A stretch of DNA of 64,000 nt from Bombiscardovia asteroides_K. Its GTDB lineage: Bacteria > Actinomycetota > Actinomycetes > Actinomycetales > Bifidobacteriaceae. Made by a program: the position numbers and the translations under genes. The notes beneath the pieces are model-generated. The model saw nothing but the letters and a program-made list of their open reading frames with translations. It did not search any database and was not told the DNA's origin. Location of the stretch: positions 1,240,001 to 1,304,000 of the forward strand of contig NZ_CP181447.1 in NCBI RefSeq assembly GCF_048001765.1, read 5' to 3'. This document shows positions 18,801 to 26,550 of this stretch, one piece after another. The first letter of the stretch is position 1; each line of letters opens with the position of its first letter.

Positions 18801-19042
18801 ACCACGGCCAGGATCTTCGAGCCCCGGGAAGGCCCTTCATTACCCTTCTTGCGGGAAGTCAGCCGGGGGTCACCTGGTCCGGGAAAGCGGAAGCGGGGTG
18901 TACCGCCGCCCTCCTGGCCGGAACCCTCCCCATCGGTTTGCACGTGCAGGATGACCGGGTCGTCTTCATTGCGACGCCGGCCTGGTCCGCCTGGACCACC
19001 CTCAGGGTCGAACATGGAACCGAAGAAATCAAAGAATGACAT
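15836..19042 (-). CDS. UPF0182 family membrane protein
   Basis: A 1068-aa member of UPF0182/COG1615. The N-terminal segment is Gly/Pro/Arg-rich, followed by about seven membrane segments in the first 400 residues (for example ILAVVVAVILVVFLLLFALS). A large extracytoplasmic domain carries the family's VFTHGYGIVAAYGN and EFDYPTGS motifs. The last 80 residues are low-complexity and charged. The biochemical role is unknown. The gene starts 9 bp after the glycosyltransferase stop and overlaps the GNAT gene, forming a tight minus-strand operon. Confidence 0.9.
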   Translation of the reverse strand: MSFFDFFGSMFDPEGGPGGPGRRRNEDDPVILHVQTDGEGSGQEGGGTPRFRFPGPGDPRLTSRKKGNEGPSRGSKILAVVVAVILVVFLLLFALSRFITDVMWFSQLGAAQIVWTQLGIKVGLWLAYALLLAAVTLLSAILAIHSRPDSPDGSTIRVRGDLIEVGKGVSSRSALKVAVVVSLVVGVFFGFQFNADWKQVLLLFNAQSFGVRDPQFGLDNGFYVFILPGLQLLVSSLLMMLLAATIFSLVTNFLMGGIRLTMPVHGRGILEMTRPARRQVAVWLVLFMLVWAGDTALGVFGRLTEEGDRITGASYTSVKAAIPVTLIMAVVMALLGIILAVWILRSRTLEPGRVHADSLGSAVKQWRVPVLAVAVTVVLSLLLTVFWPALVQRFRVNPNAQEMESAYIQRNIAATTKAYGLDKLKTEAYDATTEVQSGALSRDAETTAQIRLLDPQVVSPTFRQLQQSKQYYTFEDTLAVDKYDIDGVSQDTVIGARELDLEGNDNRNWVNDHTVFTHGYGIVAAYGNKVTPDGQPEFFEQDIPTKGKLTDSQHYEPRIYFSPNAPEYSIVGAPQGSSGWEFDYPTGSKGATNTFKGNGGPSVGNFLARVLYAIRFGSDQILFSDRVTPDSQILYNRSPKERVAQIAPYLTLDGRVYPAVVDGRVKWIVDGYTTSDAYPYSQKVDLGPITQDTTTLSSEAVKGLGSQKANYIRNSVKATVDAYDGSVDLYAWDAKDPVLKAWQKVFPGQFKPLSSISGDLMSHMRYPESLFKVQRQLLSQYHVNSASQFFSGEDFWQTPVDPTGTSKEQKAGIKQPPYYLTLQTPGTDKPAFSLTSTFIPAGTSTREILTGFLSVDSDAGSTKGVIGPDYGTIRLMELPKNSNVPGPGQAQNNFNSDAAVSTELNLLQSGSTKVKRGNLLTLPIGGGLIYIQPVYVQSSGATSFPLLKRVLVAFGDKVSSSATLDAALDKTFQGNSGASAGDADNTGRTNSDADQSEQSDKAPDKTAGSGGTSATEGQALKQALDKANQAMRDGDAALKKGDFSAYGEAQNRLREALKEASDQEGGNK

Positions 19043-19051
19043 GTACCTACC

Positions 19052-20215
19052 CTACATGAGACGGCGGTCTTGAATGGCTTGCCGATAGACCTCCTCCACC
19101 TGATCGGCCACGGTGTTCACATCGTAGCGGTCCAAGAGCGCAAGCTGGTCATGGCGCACCTTCCGCCTCCAGGACGGGTCCCCCAGAGCCTGGGCAACTC
19201 GCCGGGCCAGCAGTTCGGGGGTGTTGGGCGAGTCGACGGGCACCAGAGCCCGCTCATCGCCCATCAGGGTGGACCGGTAGCCTGGATTGTCCCCAGCCAG
19301 CACCGGAGCCGTGCCCGAGGCGATGGCCTCCAGCAGGACGATGCCGAAGGACTCACCCCCGGTGGAGGGAAAGACGGTCAGGTCGGAGGAGGCCAGCAGG
19401 GCGGGCTTGTCCTTCTCGTCCACAAAGCCGGGGAAGGCCACCGGTGTACGCAGGGCGGCAGCCTTCCGACGGCAGTCCTCCAGCAGCGGGCCCTTACCGG
19501 CCATGGTCACATGCAGGCCTTCGGGCAGGACACCGGCCCGCTCCCCCGCCTGGAGGGCTGACAGCAGGATCCCCGCCCCCTTGCGGGCCACGAACCGTCC
19601 CAGAAAGACCAGATGCGGCCCCTGGCCGTGCAGTCGCGCCACCTCCTGGTCGCCAGCGGCCTGTCGGGCCCGGCGCAGGGCAGCCACGTCCACGGGGTTG
19701 GCCACCACCCTGCTGGGCACACCTGCAGTCTGCCGGGCATAACTGGCTGCCACAGGCGAGACCGCGATGACCCTGTCGATGCGCCTATGGGTCCTGCGGT
19801 TGATCATTCCCAGCAGCCGACCGCCCAGCAGCTGCAGGTTTCCCGTGGGGGCGATGTGATAAGTGGCCACCAGGGCCGTGGCCGGGTTGGCGGCGCGGAT
19901 GACCCGGCCGGCCAGGAAGGGGCTGTAAGGAGCCTGGACGTGCAGCAGGTCGAAGTGCCCGGCCTCCAGGACCCGGCGGATGGGCGCCTTGGGCGCAGGC
20001 AGAGGTATGCGCATCCTGTTGCCGTTGAAGGAGACCATGACGTTGCGGGACAGGGAGTGGACTCCGTCAACCGGCGGATGGGCGGTCTGACCGACCAGGT
20101 ACTGGACCCTATGGCCCCGTCTGCCCAGCTCACGTCCCAGGGTCAGAATGTGCTGCTGGACCCCATCAAACACATCCAGGGTGTCATCGAAGACGAACCC
20201 AATGCTGAGCGTCAC
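19052..20215 (-). CDS. GT4-family glycosyltransferase (PimA-like)
   Basis: A 387-aa GT-B fold enzyme. The acceptor-side N-terminal domain has DVFDGVQQHILTLGRELGRRGH and LLHVQAPYSPF. The donor domain has LVFLGRFVARKG and the EX7E signature in TGGESFGIVLLEAIASG. The layout resembles the phosphatidylinositol mannosyltransferase PimA and related actinobacterial lipid glycosyltransferases, but the acceptor cannot be read from sequence. It overlaps the oxidoreductase stop by 4 bp (ATGA) and precedes UPF0182 by 9 bp. Confidence 0.88.
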   Translation of the reverse strand: MTLSIGFVFDDTLDVFDGVQQHILTLGRELGRRGHRVQYLVGQTAHPPVDGVHSLSRNVMVSFNGNRMRIPLPAPKAPIRRVLEAGHFDLLHVQAPYSPFLAGRVIRAANPATALVATYHIAPTGNLQLLGGRLLGMINRRTHRRIDRVIAVSPVAASYARQTAGVPSRVVANPVDVAALRRARQAAGDQEVARLHGQGPHLVFLGRFVARKGAGILLSALQAGERAGVLPEGLHVTMAGKGPLLEDCRRKAAALRTPVAFPGFVDEKDKPALLASSDLTVFPSTGGESFGIVLLEAIASGTAPVLAGDNPGYRSTLMGDERALVPVDSPNTPELLARRVAQALGDPSWRRKVRHDQLALLDRYDVNTVADQVEEVYRQAIQDRRLM

Positions 20216-20844
20216 TGAGCGTCCTGGCCTGCTTCAGACTCGGTCCCTGCGGCCAGCTGGCGACCCTTGAGGGCCAGGGCCACCAGGTGCCGGTCGGCTG
20301 CCTCGCGCGCCTGCTGCTCGTCGTTGCCCGAATCCAGATTGTCCACATAGATGGTCTCCACCTGCGCGACCTGGCAGTACTTGAGGAAGGTCTGCCTGCG
20401 CAGCTGGTTGTCCAGGGCCTCTCCGATGCCGCTGGACTGGTACCATTCCTTTTCCCCGCCGGTCAACATGACCAGCTCCACACGCCGTCCGGCCAGGGCC
20501 CCCGGGGTTCCATCAGCGTTATAGGCGAATCCCCTGCAAATGACCCGGTCGATGAAGCCCTTCATGATGGCCGGCATGCTGTACCAGTAAATGGGGAAGA
20601 CCAGGGCCAGCACGTCCGCATCCTTGATCCGCTCCTGCATGGCCTGGACATCCTCGGGCATGGGTCCCTGGCCCAGGTAGTGGGTCCTGTCCTCCATGCC
20701 GAAGACGGGATTGAACCCCTCGGCGCAAAGGTCGATCAACTCGGTGCGAGCCCCACCCTCGGCCGCACCGTCCAGCAGGGCGTTGCCCGCCGCATCGGTC
20801 AGACTCTTGGATTCGGGGTTGGCCGTGACTGCCACGATCTTCAT
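20212..20844 (-). CDS. NAD(P)H-dependent oxidoreductase, flavodoxin-like fold
   Basis: A 210-aa quinone-reductase type flavoprotein (NQO1/KefF/MdaB group). The N-terminal MKIVAVTANPESKSLT is the FMN or FAD phosphate loop, FPIYWYSMPAIMKGFIDRV is the diagnostic family motif, and VMLTGGEKEWY contacts the flavin. It probably reduces quinones or nitro compounds in the cytoplasm. ATG 20844 has AAGGAG upstream. It heads the minus-strand operon with the glycosyltransferase and is divergent from the M-box transporter. Confidence 0.85.
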   Translation of the reverse strand: MKIVAVTANPESKSLTDAAGNALLDGAAEGGARTELIDLCAEGFNPVFGMEDRTHYLGQGPMPEDVQAMQERIKDADVLALVFPIYWYSMPAIMKGFIDRVICRGFAYNADGTPGALAGRRVELVMLTGGEKEWYQSSGIGEALDNQLRRQTFLKYCQVAQVETIYVDNLDSGNDEQQAREAADRHLVALALKGRQLAAGTESEAGQDAQ

Positions 20845-20947
20845 AGGGATTCGCTCCTTACATTCCATTTCGCACCTGCACCGACTGCGTGCAGACCTTT
20901 GTCATTGTCAGTCCTGGCAAGGACGGCAACACTGGTTAGGCAAATGC

Positions 20948-20977
20948 TTGACACTGCCCCCAGGGCCCATCTATGTT
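20948..20977 (+). promoter_or_regulatory. promoter of the M-box transcript
   Basis: TTGACA at 20948-20953, an 18-bp spacer and TATGTT at 20972-20977. The predicted start falls near 20984, exactly at the 5' edge of the M-box riboswitch, which supports both calls. Confidence 0.7.
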
Positions 20978-20983
20978 ATTGGG

Positions 20984-21135
20984 TGGTCGGTAGGTGAAGC
21001 TACCGCATGGACAAGGCATGCTGCCGCAAAGTGGTGGAGACACCCCGCGCAGGTCAACAGTCCCCGTCGGATCAAGGCAGGGACTAATGCAGGGCCAAAT
21101 ACCATGCGAAGCCGAAGCTTGAACGATGACAATGA
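20984..21135 (+). promoter_or_regulatory. M-box (ykoK leader) magnesium riboswitch
   Basis: The leader carries the M-box consensus blocks in order: GGTAGGTGAAGCTACC (20989-21004), ATGCTGCCGC (21018-21027), AGACACC (21038-21044), AGGTCAACAG (21051-21060), GGACTAATGCAG (21080-21091), and the closing ACCATGCGAAGCCGAAGCTT (21101-21120) with AACGATGA after it. These match the conserved core of the Bacillus mgtE leader. M-boxes sense Mg2+ and switch off downstream genes when it is plentiful. A hairpin ATCGGC/GCCGAT (21135-21152) follows, without a T-run, so control may act on translation or by Rho rather than by an intrinsic terminator. Confidence 0.88.
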
Positions 21136-21211
21136 TCGGCTCATGGGCCGATTGCCACGCCGTCTTCGAGGCTGCCGACAGGGATGTTCCGCACCTTGGA
21201 GGGAGGCCATC

Positions 21212-22975
21212 GTGAATACTGTCGCACTGCCGGGAATGCTCCGTTCTCCACTGAACGACGACCGCAGCCAGGCATCGCGCTCCACCCGTATATGGACGGG
21301 CCTGGCCGTAGCCATAGGTGCAGTGGTCCTGCTGGGGGCCCTGGCCTATCTGCTGCCGGCCCTGGGCGCGCCCATCGGCCCGGCCGGCGTACCTTCGCAT
21401 GTCTCCACCGACCCGGCCAACCTGCCTTACTACGCGCTGCGCTCCCTCTTCCGCATGTTCGCGGCCCTGATCATCTCCCTGGTCTTCGCCTTCGTCTACG
21501 GACTGGCCGCCGCGCGTTCCCGCCGCCTGGGCGCCGTGCTCATCCCCCTGCTGGACATCCTGCAGTCGGTGCCCGTCCTGGGCTTCCTGTCGGCCACCAT
21601 CTCCATCTGGCTGGTCCTCTTCCCCGGGTCCATCATGGGCGTGGAGGCGGCCTCAATCTTCGCCATCTTCACCAGCCAGGCCTGGAACATGGCCTTCTCC
21701 TTCTACAACTCCCTGACCAGCGAGCCCGCCGACCTGGACGAGGCGGTGAGGCTGATGCGCCTGACCCGCTGGCAGCGCTTCTGGAAGCTGGACGTGCCCA
21801 ACTCCATGATCCCCCTGCTCTGGAACTGCATGATGAGCATGGGCGGCGGCTGGTTCTTCCTGACCGCCTCCGAGATGATCTCGGTCAACAACAGGACCCT
21901 GGCCCTGCCCGGCATCGGCTCCTTCGTGGAGGAGGCCACCGCCGAACAGGACCTGGGCAAGGTGGGCCTGGCCATCCTGACCATGATTGTGGTGGTCCTA
22001 TTGATTGACTTCCTGCTCTGGAAGCCGCTGACCGCCTGGGCCGAAAAGTTCCGCTACACCAACAGCCAGTCCACCGAACCCCGGCGCAGCCTGGTGCTGA
22101 CAATCATCCGCCTGTCCGGAGTCAAGGACCTGCTGGGCCTGGTAGGACACCCCCTGGCCGACCTGCTGGATCGGATCACCCGCCCCCTGGGTCGCACAGG
22201 AGCGCGCTGGAGCCGTGGAGGCGGACGCAGGCGGGCAAGCGATCTGGCCTGGTGGATTGGCCTGGCCCTGATCGGCCTGTGGGGACTTTGGCAGCTGGAC
22301 CGTCTGGTCATCCGTCCGCTGGGCCTGGGCGAGGTCGGGCATGTCTTCCAGCTTGGTCTGCTGACATTCCTGCGAGTGCTGATCCTCATGGTGGTCTGCA
22401 CCATCGTCTGGGTCCCGATAGGCGCCCTGATCGGCATGAATCCGCGCATCTCCCGCTACCTGCAGCCCTTGGTGCAGATTCTGGCCTCCTTCCCGGCCAA
22501 CTTCATCTTCCCCTTCGTCACCATGATCTTCATCATCTGGCGGATCGACATCAACTGGGGCAGCATCCTGCTCATGGCCCTGGGCACCCAGTGGTACATC
22601 CTCTTCAACGTCATCGCCGGAGCCTCAGCCATCCCCGACGACCTGCTGGAGATGTCGCGCAGCCTGGGCCAGAACCGCTGGCAACGATGGAAGACCCTGA
22701 TTCTGCCGGCCCTGTTCGGCTCCTGGTGCACCGGCGGCATCACAGCGGCCGGCGGGGCCTGGAACGCCTCCATCGTCTCTGAGGTGGTCTCCTACGGCAA
22801 AACCGAACTGACGGCCAAGGGCCTGGGTGCCTACATCGCCCAGGTGACCACCACCGGCGACACCCCACGCATCATCCTGGGGGTGGCCGTCATGAGCATC
22901 TTCGTGGTCCTGGCCGACCGGTTCTTCTGGTCTCCCCTGCAAACACTGGCACAACGGCGCTATTCCCTGACATGA
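21212..22975 (+). CDS. ABC transporter permease, two fused permease domains
   Basis: A 587-aa membrane protein made of two binding-protein-dependent transport permease domains (about 50-275 and 330-585). Each has about six helices and an EAA-type coupling loop (DLDEAVRLMRLTRWQRFWKLDVPNS; DDLLEMSRSLGQNRWQRWKTLILPA). It resembles the NitT/TauT group, but the two domains are in one chain. The start is GTG 21212, chosen for the overlapping GGAGG sites just upstream. The next gene is its ATPase, 20 bp away. No substrate-binding protein is encoded nearby. The M-box leader suggests a magnesium-related or other divalent-metal role rather than nitrate or sulfonate; this is inference. Confidence 0.88.
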   Translation: MNTVALPGMLRSPLNDDRSQASRSTRIWTGLAVAIGAVVLLGALAYLLPALGAPIGPAGVPSHVSTDPANLPYYALRSLFRMFAALIISLVFAFVYGLAAARSRRLGAVLIPLLDILQSVPVLGFLSATISIWLVLFPGSIMGVEAASIFAIFTSQAWNMAFSFYNSLTSEPADLDEAVRLMRLTRWQRFWKLDVPNSMIPLLWNCMMSMGGGWFFLTASEMISVNNRTLALPGIGSFVEEATAEQDLGKVGLAILTMIVVVLLIDFLLWKPLTAWAEKFRYTNSQSTEPRRSLVLTIIRLSGVKDLLGLVGHPLADLLDRITRPLGRTGARWSRGGGRRRASDLAWWIGLALIGLWGLWQLDRLVIRPLGLGEVGHVFQLGLLTFLRVLILMVVCTIVWVPIGALIGMNPRISRYLQPLVQILASFPANFIFPFVTMIFIIWRIDINWGSILLMALGTQWYILFNVIAGASAIPDDLLEMSRSLGQNRWQRWKTLILPALFGSWCTGGITAAGGAWNASIVSEVVSYGKTELTAKGLGAYIAQVTTTGDTPRIILGVAVMSIFVVLADRFFWSPLQTLAQRRYSLT

Positions 22976-22995
22976 GAAGTCTGAGAGGTTCGACA

Positions 22996-24348
22996 ATGAC
23001 CAAGATCAATTCCAACGGGATCATCACGGCCGAGCACGTGACCAAGACCTACCAGTCCGACAAGGGCGCGGATCTGACCGTCCTTGACAACATCGACTTC
23101 ACCCTGCACGAGGGCGAGGTGGTGGCCATCCTGGGCCGGTCAGGCGCCGGCAAGTCCACACTGCTGCGCATCCTGGCCGGCCTGGTCCCAGCCAGCAAGG
23201 GCAGCGTCGAATACCGGGGCAAGCAGCTGGACGGGCCCAACCCCGGCGTGGCACTGGTCTTCCAGAGCTTCGCCCTGATGCCCTGGCTGACCGTCAAGGA
23301 CAACGTTGAATTGGGCCTGCAGGCCCGTGGCGTGCCCAAGAAGGAACGCGAGAAACTCTCCTTGGCCGCCATCGATGCCATCGGCCTTGACGGCTTCGAG
23401 AGCGCCTACCCCAAGGAGCTCTCCGGCGGCATGCGCCAGCGCGTGGGCATCGCCCGGGCCTTGGTCCTCAAGCCGGACGCCCTCTTCATGGACGAACCCT
23501 TCTCGGCCTTGGACGTGCTGACCGCCGAGAATCTTCGCCAGGAGGTCCTCAAGGTCTGGTCCGAGGAGGCTGGCAGCGTCAAGTCGGTCCTGATCGTCAC
23601 CCACAACATCGAGGAGGCCGTGGAGATGGCCGACCGTGTCCTGGTCCTGGACTCGCATCCGGGCCGGGTCATCGCCAACGTGCCCATCAACCTGGACAGG
23701 CCTCGGGACAAGCAGTCCGACCTCTTCCAGTCCTGCGTGGACTACCTCTACTCCATCCTGACCGGCCAGCGCGACAGCGAGGACATCCGCCGCCGTCTGC
23801 AGACCAAGGTGCGCAACCGTCAGGCCGTGCGGGACTCGGTTCGGGATGAGGACACCGCCGAGCGCAACCTGCCCGACGCAACCCCCGGCGGCCTGGCCGG
23901 TCTGGCCGATGTCATGGTCAACCAGCCCAACGGCATGGACCTGGCCGACCTGGCCGCCAAGCTCTCTTTCGAGGTGGACGACCTCTTCCCCCTGATCGAC
24001 GCCGGACTCATGCTGGGCATCTTCCAGGCGGACAACGGGCACGTCAGGCTGACCGACCAGGGCCGTGCCTGGCATGACGCCGACATTCTGGAGAGCAAGG
24101 AGATGTTCTCACGGATGCTGATGGACCACGTTCCGCTGATCCGCATCATCGACCGGGCACTGAAGAACAGCGACGACAAAAGCCTGCACGGCTCCCTGAT
24201 CCTGGACCTGCTGAGGGCCCACCACTCGGATAAGGAGGCCGTACAGCAGTTTGACACCGCCATCACCTGGGGCCGCTACGGTGAGCTCTTCGACTACGAT
24301 GCCGACGACGACCGACTGACCCTGGACCCGGAGAACCACACCGAGTGA
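22996..24348 (+). CDS. ABC transporter ATPase with AAA-associated C-terminal domain
   Basis: A 450-aa ATPase. Residues 1-260 form the nucleotide-binding domain with Walker A GRSGAGKST, Q-loop VFQSFALMPW, signature LSGGMRQRVGIARAL, Walker B ALFMDEPFSALD and H-loop VTHN. Residues about 300-440 match the AAA-associated C-terminal domain (winged-helix-like; NQPNGMDLADLAAKLSFEVDDLF). That domain is found on ATPases of a small group of binding-protein-less transporters. An upstream ATG at 22972 overlaps the permease stop, but ATG 22996 has the better site (GAGAGG). It pairs with the fused permease before it. Confidence 0.9.
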   Translation: MTKINSNGIITAEHVTKTYQSDKGADLTVLDNIDFTLHEGEVVAILGRSGAGKSTLLRILAGLVPASKGSVEYRGKQLDGPNPGVALVFQSFALMPWLTVKDNVELGLQARGVPKKEREKLSLAAIDAIGLDGFESAYPKELSGGMRQRVGIARALVLKPDALFMDEPFSALDVLTAENLRQEVLKVWSEEAGSVKSVLIVTHNIEEAVEMADRVLVLDSHPGRVIANVPINLDRPRDKQSDLFQSCVDYLYSILTGQRDSEDIRRRLQTKVRNRQAVRDSVRDEDTAERNLPDATPGGLAGLADVMVNQPNGMDLADLAAKLSFEVDDLFPLIDAGLMLGIFQADNGHVRLTDQGRAWHDADILESKEMFSRMLMDHVPLIRIIDRALKNSDDKSLHGSLILDLLRAHHSDKEAVQQFDTAITWGRYGELFDYDADDDRLTLDPENHTE

Positions 24349-24390
24349 ACAGTCGCGGCAGCTATGGCAGTTGCGGTCCCCTTGGGCTCC

Positions 24391-24465
24391 TAGAATGAGC
24401 ATCGGGCGATGGAACCCGCCCGGGGCTTGAGCCCCGAACCGCAAACTGCTGATAGTTCCTGCACC
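24391..24465 (+). promoter_or_regulatory. fluoride riboswitch (crcB motif) with its -10 element
   Basis: TAGAAT at 24391-24396 looks like a -10 element. The riboswitch follows at about 24402-24465: GGGCGATGGAACCCGCCC (24404-24421), a GGGGCTTGAGCCCC hairpin, then AACCGC (24437-24442) and CTGATAGTTCCTG (24449-24461). GGAAC in the first block can pair with GTTCC in the last, which is the fluoride riboswitch pseudoknot. Two crcB genes lie directly downstream, which confirms the call. Confidence 0.9.
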
Positions 24466-24556
24466 ATGATTCGACGACCCCGTCTGCGGGCCGGGTGCAG
24501 GCGCATGTCTTTCAGCCCGACCCTGCGGACGCTGATCGTCGGGAACCGAGCCTCCA

Positions 24557-24994
24557 ATGACCAAACCCCCTACCGGACCTGACATGGCCACGGCCCTGGT
24601 CGTAATTCTGGGCGGAACCCTGGGCACCGGCTGCCGGTACGCCCTGAGCCTGCTGCCGGGCCAGAGCGGCCCACTGCATCCGGGAACCCTCCTGGCCAAC
24701 CTGATCGCCTGCGCAGGCTACGCCCTGCTGACCGCCTTCCTGGCCGGACTGCCCAAAAACGCACATGCGCACCGAAGGCAGCTGACCAACAAGGGCCTGG
24801 GCATGGGCCTGTGCGGAGGGCTATCGACCATGTCCACCCTCTCGGTGGAACTGGTCCAAGGCCTGTCGGGCGGTCAAGTCCAGGCAACCCTTGCCTACCT
24901 GCTGGTCTCCTTCGTCGGAGGCCTTTTGGTTTCCTGGGCTATGGCAGCGCTGGGAGCGCATCTGGCCGCAGGCATCCAGGCGGGTGCGCGATGA
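24557..24994 (+). CDS. crcB: CrcB/Fluc-family fluoride channel subunit, divergent
   Basis: A 145-aa four-helix membrane protein of the Fluc family, which lets fluoride leave the cell as a dual-topology dimer. GGTLGTGCRYALS and the pore Asn in NLIACAG are present. The region that is normally GGFTTFST here reads GGLSTMSTLS, so the two phenylalanines that line the fluoride path are replaced. It is probably one half of a heterodimer with the next gene, whose ATG overlaps this stop (ATGA). Start 24557 lacks a strong ribosome site; an ATG nine codons later is an alternative. Confidence 0.88.
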   Translation: MTKPPTGPDMATALVVILGGTLGTGCRYALSLLPGQSGPLHPGTLLANLIACAGYALLTAFLAGLPKNAHAHRRQLTNKGLGMGLCGGLSTMSTLSVELVQGLSGGQVQATLAYLLVSFVGGLLVSWAMAALGAHLAAGIQAGAR

Positions 24995-25371
24995 CCATTA
25001 CGTTTACGTTGCTGATTTGCCTGTGCGGCGGCATGGGGGCCGGACTGCGCTACCTGCTGGATACCCTGGTCAAGGCCCGCTGGCAGGTGGATCTGCCCAT
25101 GTCGACCATGATCATCAACCTGCTGGCCGGATTGGCTGCAGGGATGGTGGCCGCCCTTGCCGCCTTCCACGGACTGCCTAACTGGGGACGGCTGCTGCTG
25201 GCCACAGGACTGCTAGGTGGCTTCTCTACTTTCTCGACAGCGGTCAATGAAGTGTTGGCCCTGGCTCGGCAGAGACGACATCTGGCAGCCCTGGGCTATC
25301 TAGCAGCTTCGATCTTCCTGCCACCTCTGTTGACGGCCCTGGGCTTTCTGCTGGCCGGGCCGAGCCTTTAG
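24991..25371 (+). CDS. crcB: CrcB/Fluc-family fluoride channel subunit
   Basis: The 126-aa second Fluc subunit: GGMGAGLRYLLD, the pore Asn in MIINLLAGLAAG, and GLLGGFSTFSTAVNE with both conserved phenylalanines. Four hydrophobic helices fill the chain. The 4-bp overlap with the first crcB and the shared fluoride riboswitch show that they are expressed together. In paired Fluc systems the two proteins assemble antiparallel as a heterodimer. Confidence 0.93.
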   Translation: MTITFTLLICLCGGMGAGLRYLLDTLVKARWQVDLPMSTMIINLLAGLAAGMVAALAAFHGLPNWGRLLLATGLLGGFSTFSTAVNEVLALARQRRHLAALGYLAASIFLPPLLTALGFLLAGPSL

Positions 25372-25421
25372 AAACAGGGTTTTAATCGGTCCGGTTCGCC
25401 CAGCAGAAAGGCGTTCCAGAA

Positions 25422-26429
25422 TCAGGCGCGAGCCGGTTCCGGACGACCCTGGGCGGAGTCGGCGGCAATCCCCAACCGGTCGTCATGCCAACGCCACCAG
25501 GCGGACAGCACCGAGCCGGAGATGTTGTGCCAGACGCTGAAGAAGGTGGAGGGGATGGCCACAATCGGGTCGGTCGCGAAGGCCTGCAGGGCCAGGGTCG
25601 CACCCAGCCCGGAATCCTGCATGCCCACCTCGAAGGTGATGGCCTTCTGTTGGGCGTAGCGGAACCCCTTCGGATAGATCCGGTACATGAATCTGCTGAA
25701 GAGGAAGCCCAGCCCGTATCCGCACAGGTTGTGGAGCATGACCACCGGCAGAACCAGGGCGGTGGCGGCGGTGAAGAGCTTGGCATGGTTGACCGAGACC
25801 ACCACACCGATGATGACCAGGATGGCAATCTGCGAGACGGCCGGCAGGGCCACGGTCACCTTCTGCACCTTCTCCTTGAAGATGGCGTGGACGGCCAGGC
25901 CCAGGGCGATGGGGATCAGCACCACCTCAAGGGCGGTCAGGAAGAGCTGCTTGGTGGGGATGGCCACATACTGGCTGGCCAGCAGGTTCATCAGCATGGG
26001 GATCATGAAGGGCGCACACAAGGTGGAAAGCAGTCCTATTGATACGTCCAGGGCCACATCGCCACGAGACAGGTAGGACATGACGTTGGAGGAGGTCCCC
26101 GAAGGGCAGCAGCCCACCAGGATGACTCCCACGGCGATCATGCCGTCCAGCCGGAAGATGCGGCAGAGCAGCACGGCCAGCAGGGGCATGATCAGGTAAT
26201 GGGCTATGGTGCCCACGATGACCATGAGCGGCATCTTGACGATTCGCTTGAAGTCGTCCAGGCTCAGGGTCAGTCCCATGCCGAAGAGAATAATGCTCAG
26301 GAAGTAGTTGGTGTAGCTACGGGCCCAAATGCTAATCTGCGGGACAAAGAAGTTGATGGCGGCCCAAACCAGGACCACCAGAATGAACCACTTAGTCAAC
26401 CAGTCACTGAACCGCTGCACCTTTTGCAT
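25422..26429 (-). CDS. Bile acid:sodium symporter (BASS) family transporter
   Basis: A 335-aa protein with about nine to ten membrane segments. Family motifs include FGMGLTLSLDDF, the crossover region GCCPSGTSSNVMSYLSRGDV, and FEVGMQDSGLGATLAL. BASS proteins move bile acids, pantoate or other organic anions with Na+. Transport of bile acids is documented for some bifidobacterial homologues but cannot be assumed here. It is convergent with crcB, and no clear terminator lies in the 50-bp gap. Confidence 0.9.
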   Translation of the reverse strand: MQKVQRFSDWLTKWFILVVLVWAAINFFVPQISIWARSYTNYFLSIILFGMGLTLSLDDFKRIVKMPLMVIVGTIAHYLIMPLLAVLLCRIFRLDGMIAVGVILVGCCPSGTSSNVMSYLSRGDVALDVSIGLLSTLCAPFMIPMLMNLLASQYVAIPTKQLFLTALEVVLIPIALGLAVHAIFKEKVQKVTVALPAVSQIAILVIIGVVVSVNHAKLFTAATALVLPVVMLHNLCGYGLGFLFSRFMYRIYPKGFRYAQQKAITFEVGMQDSGLGATLALQAFATDPIVAIPSTFFSVWHNISGSVLSAWWRWHDDRLGIAADSAQGRPEPARA

Positions 26430-26550
26430 GATTCCTGACCACTTCCTCTCGATAGTTCTCTCTGTGGTAGAGCAAAGTTAGAAAACCGAGGGCAGGCACG
26501 ACGGCGAATGGTCACATTTTGGACGAGGCTGTTCCGGCTCGGACTGGAAT

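Noticed and set aside
21212..24348. Nitrate or sulfonate transporter assignment
   Set aside because: Fold similarity alone would suggest it, but there is no binding protein or assimilation gene nearby and the leader is an M-box, so no substrate name is given.
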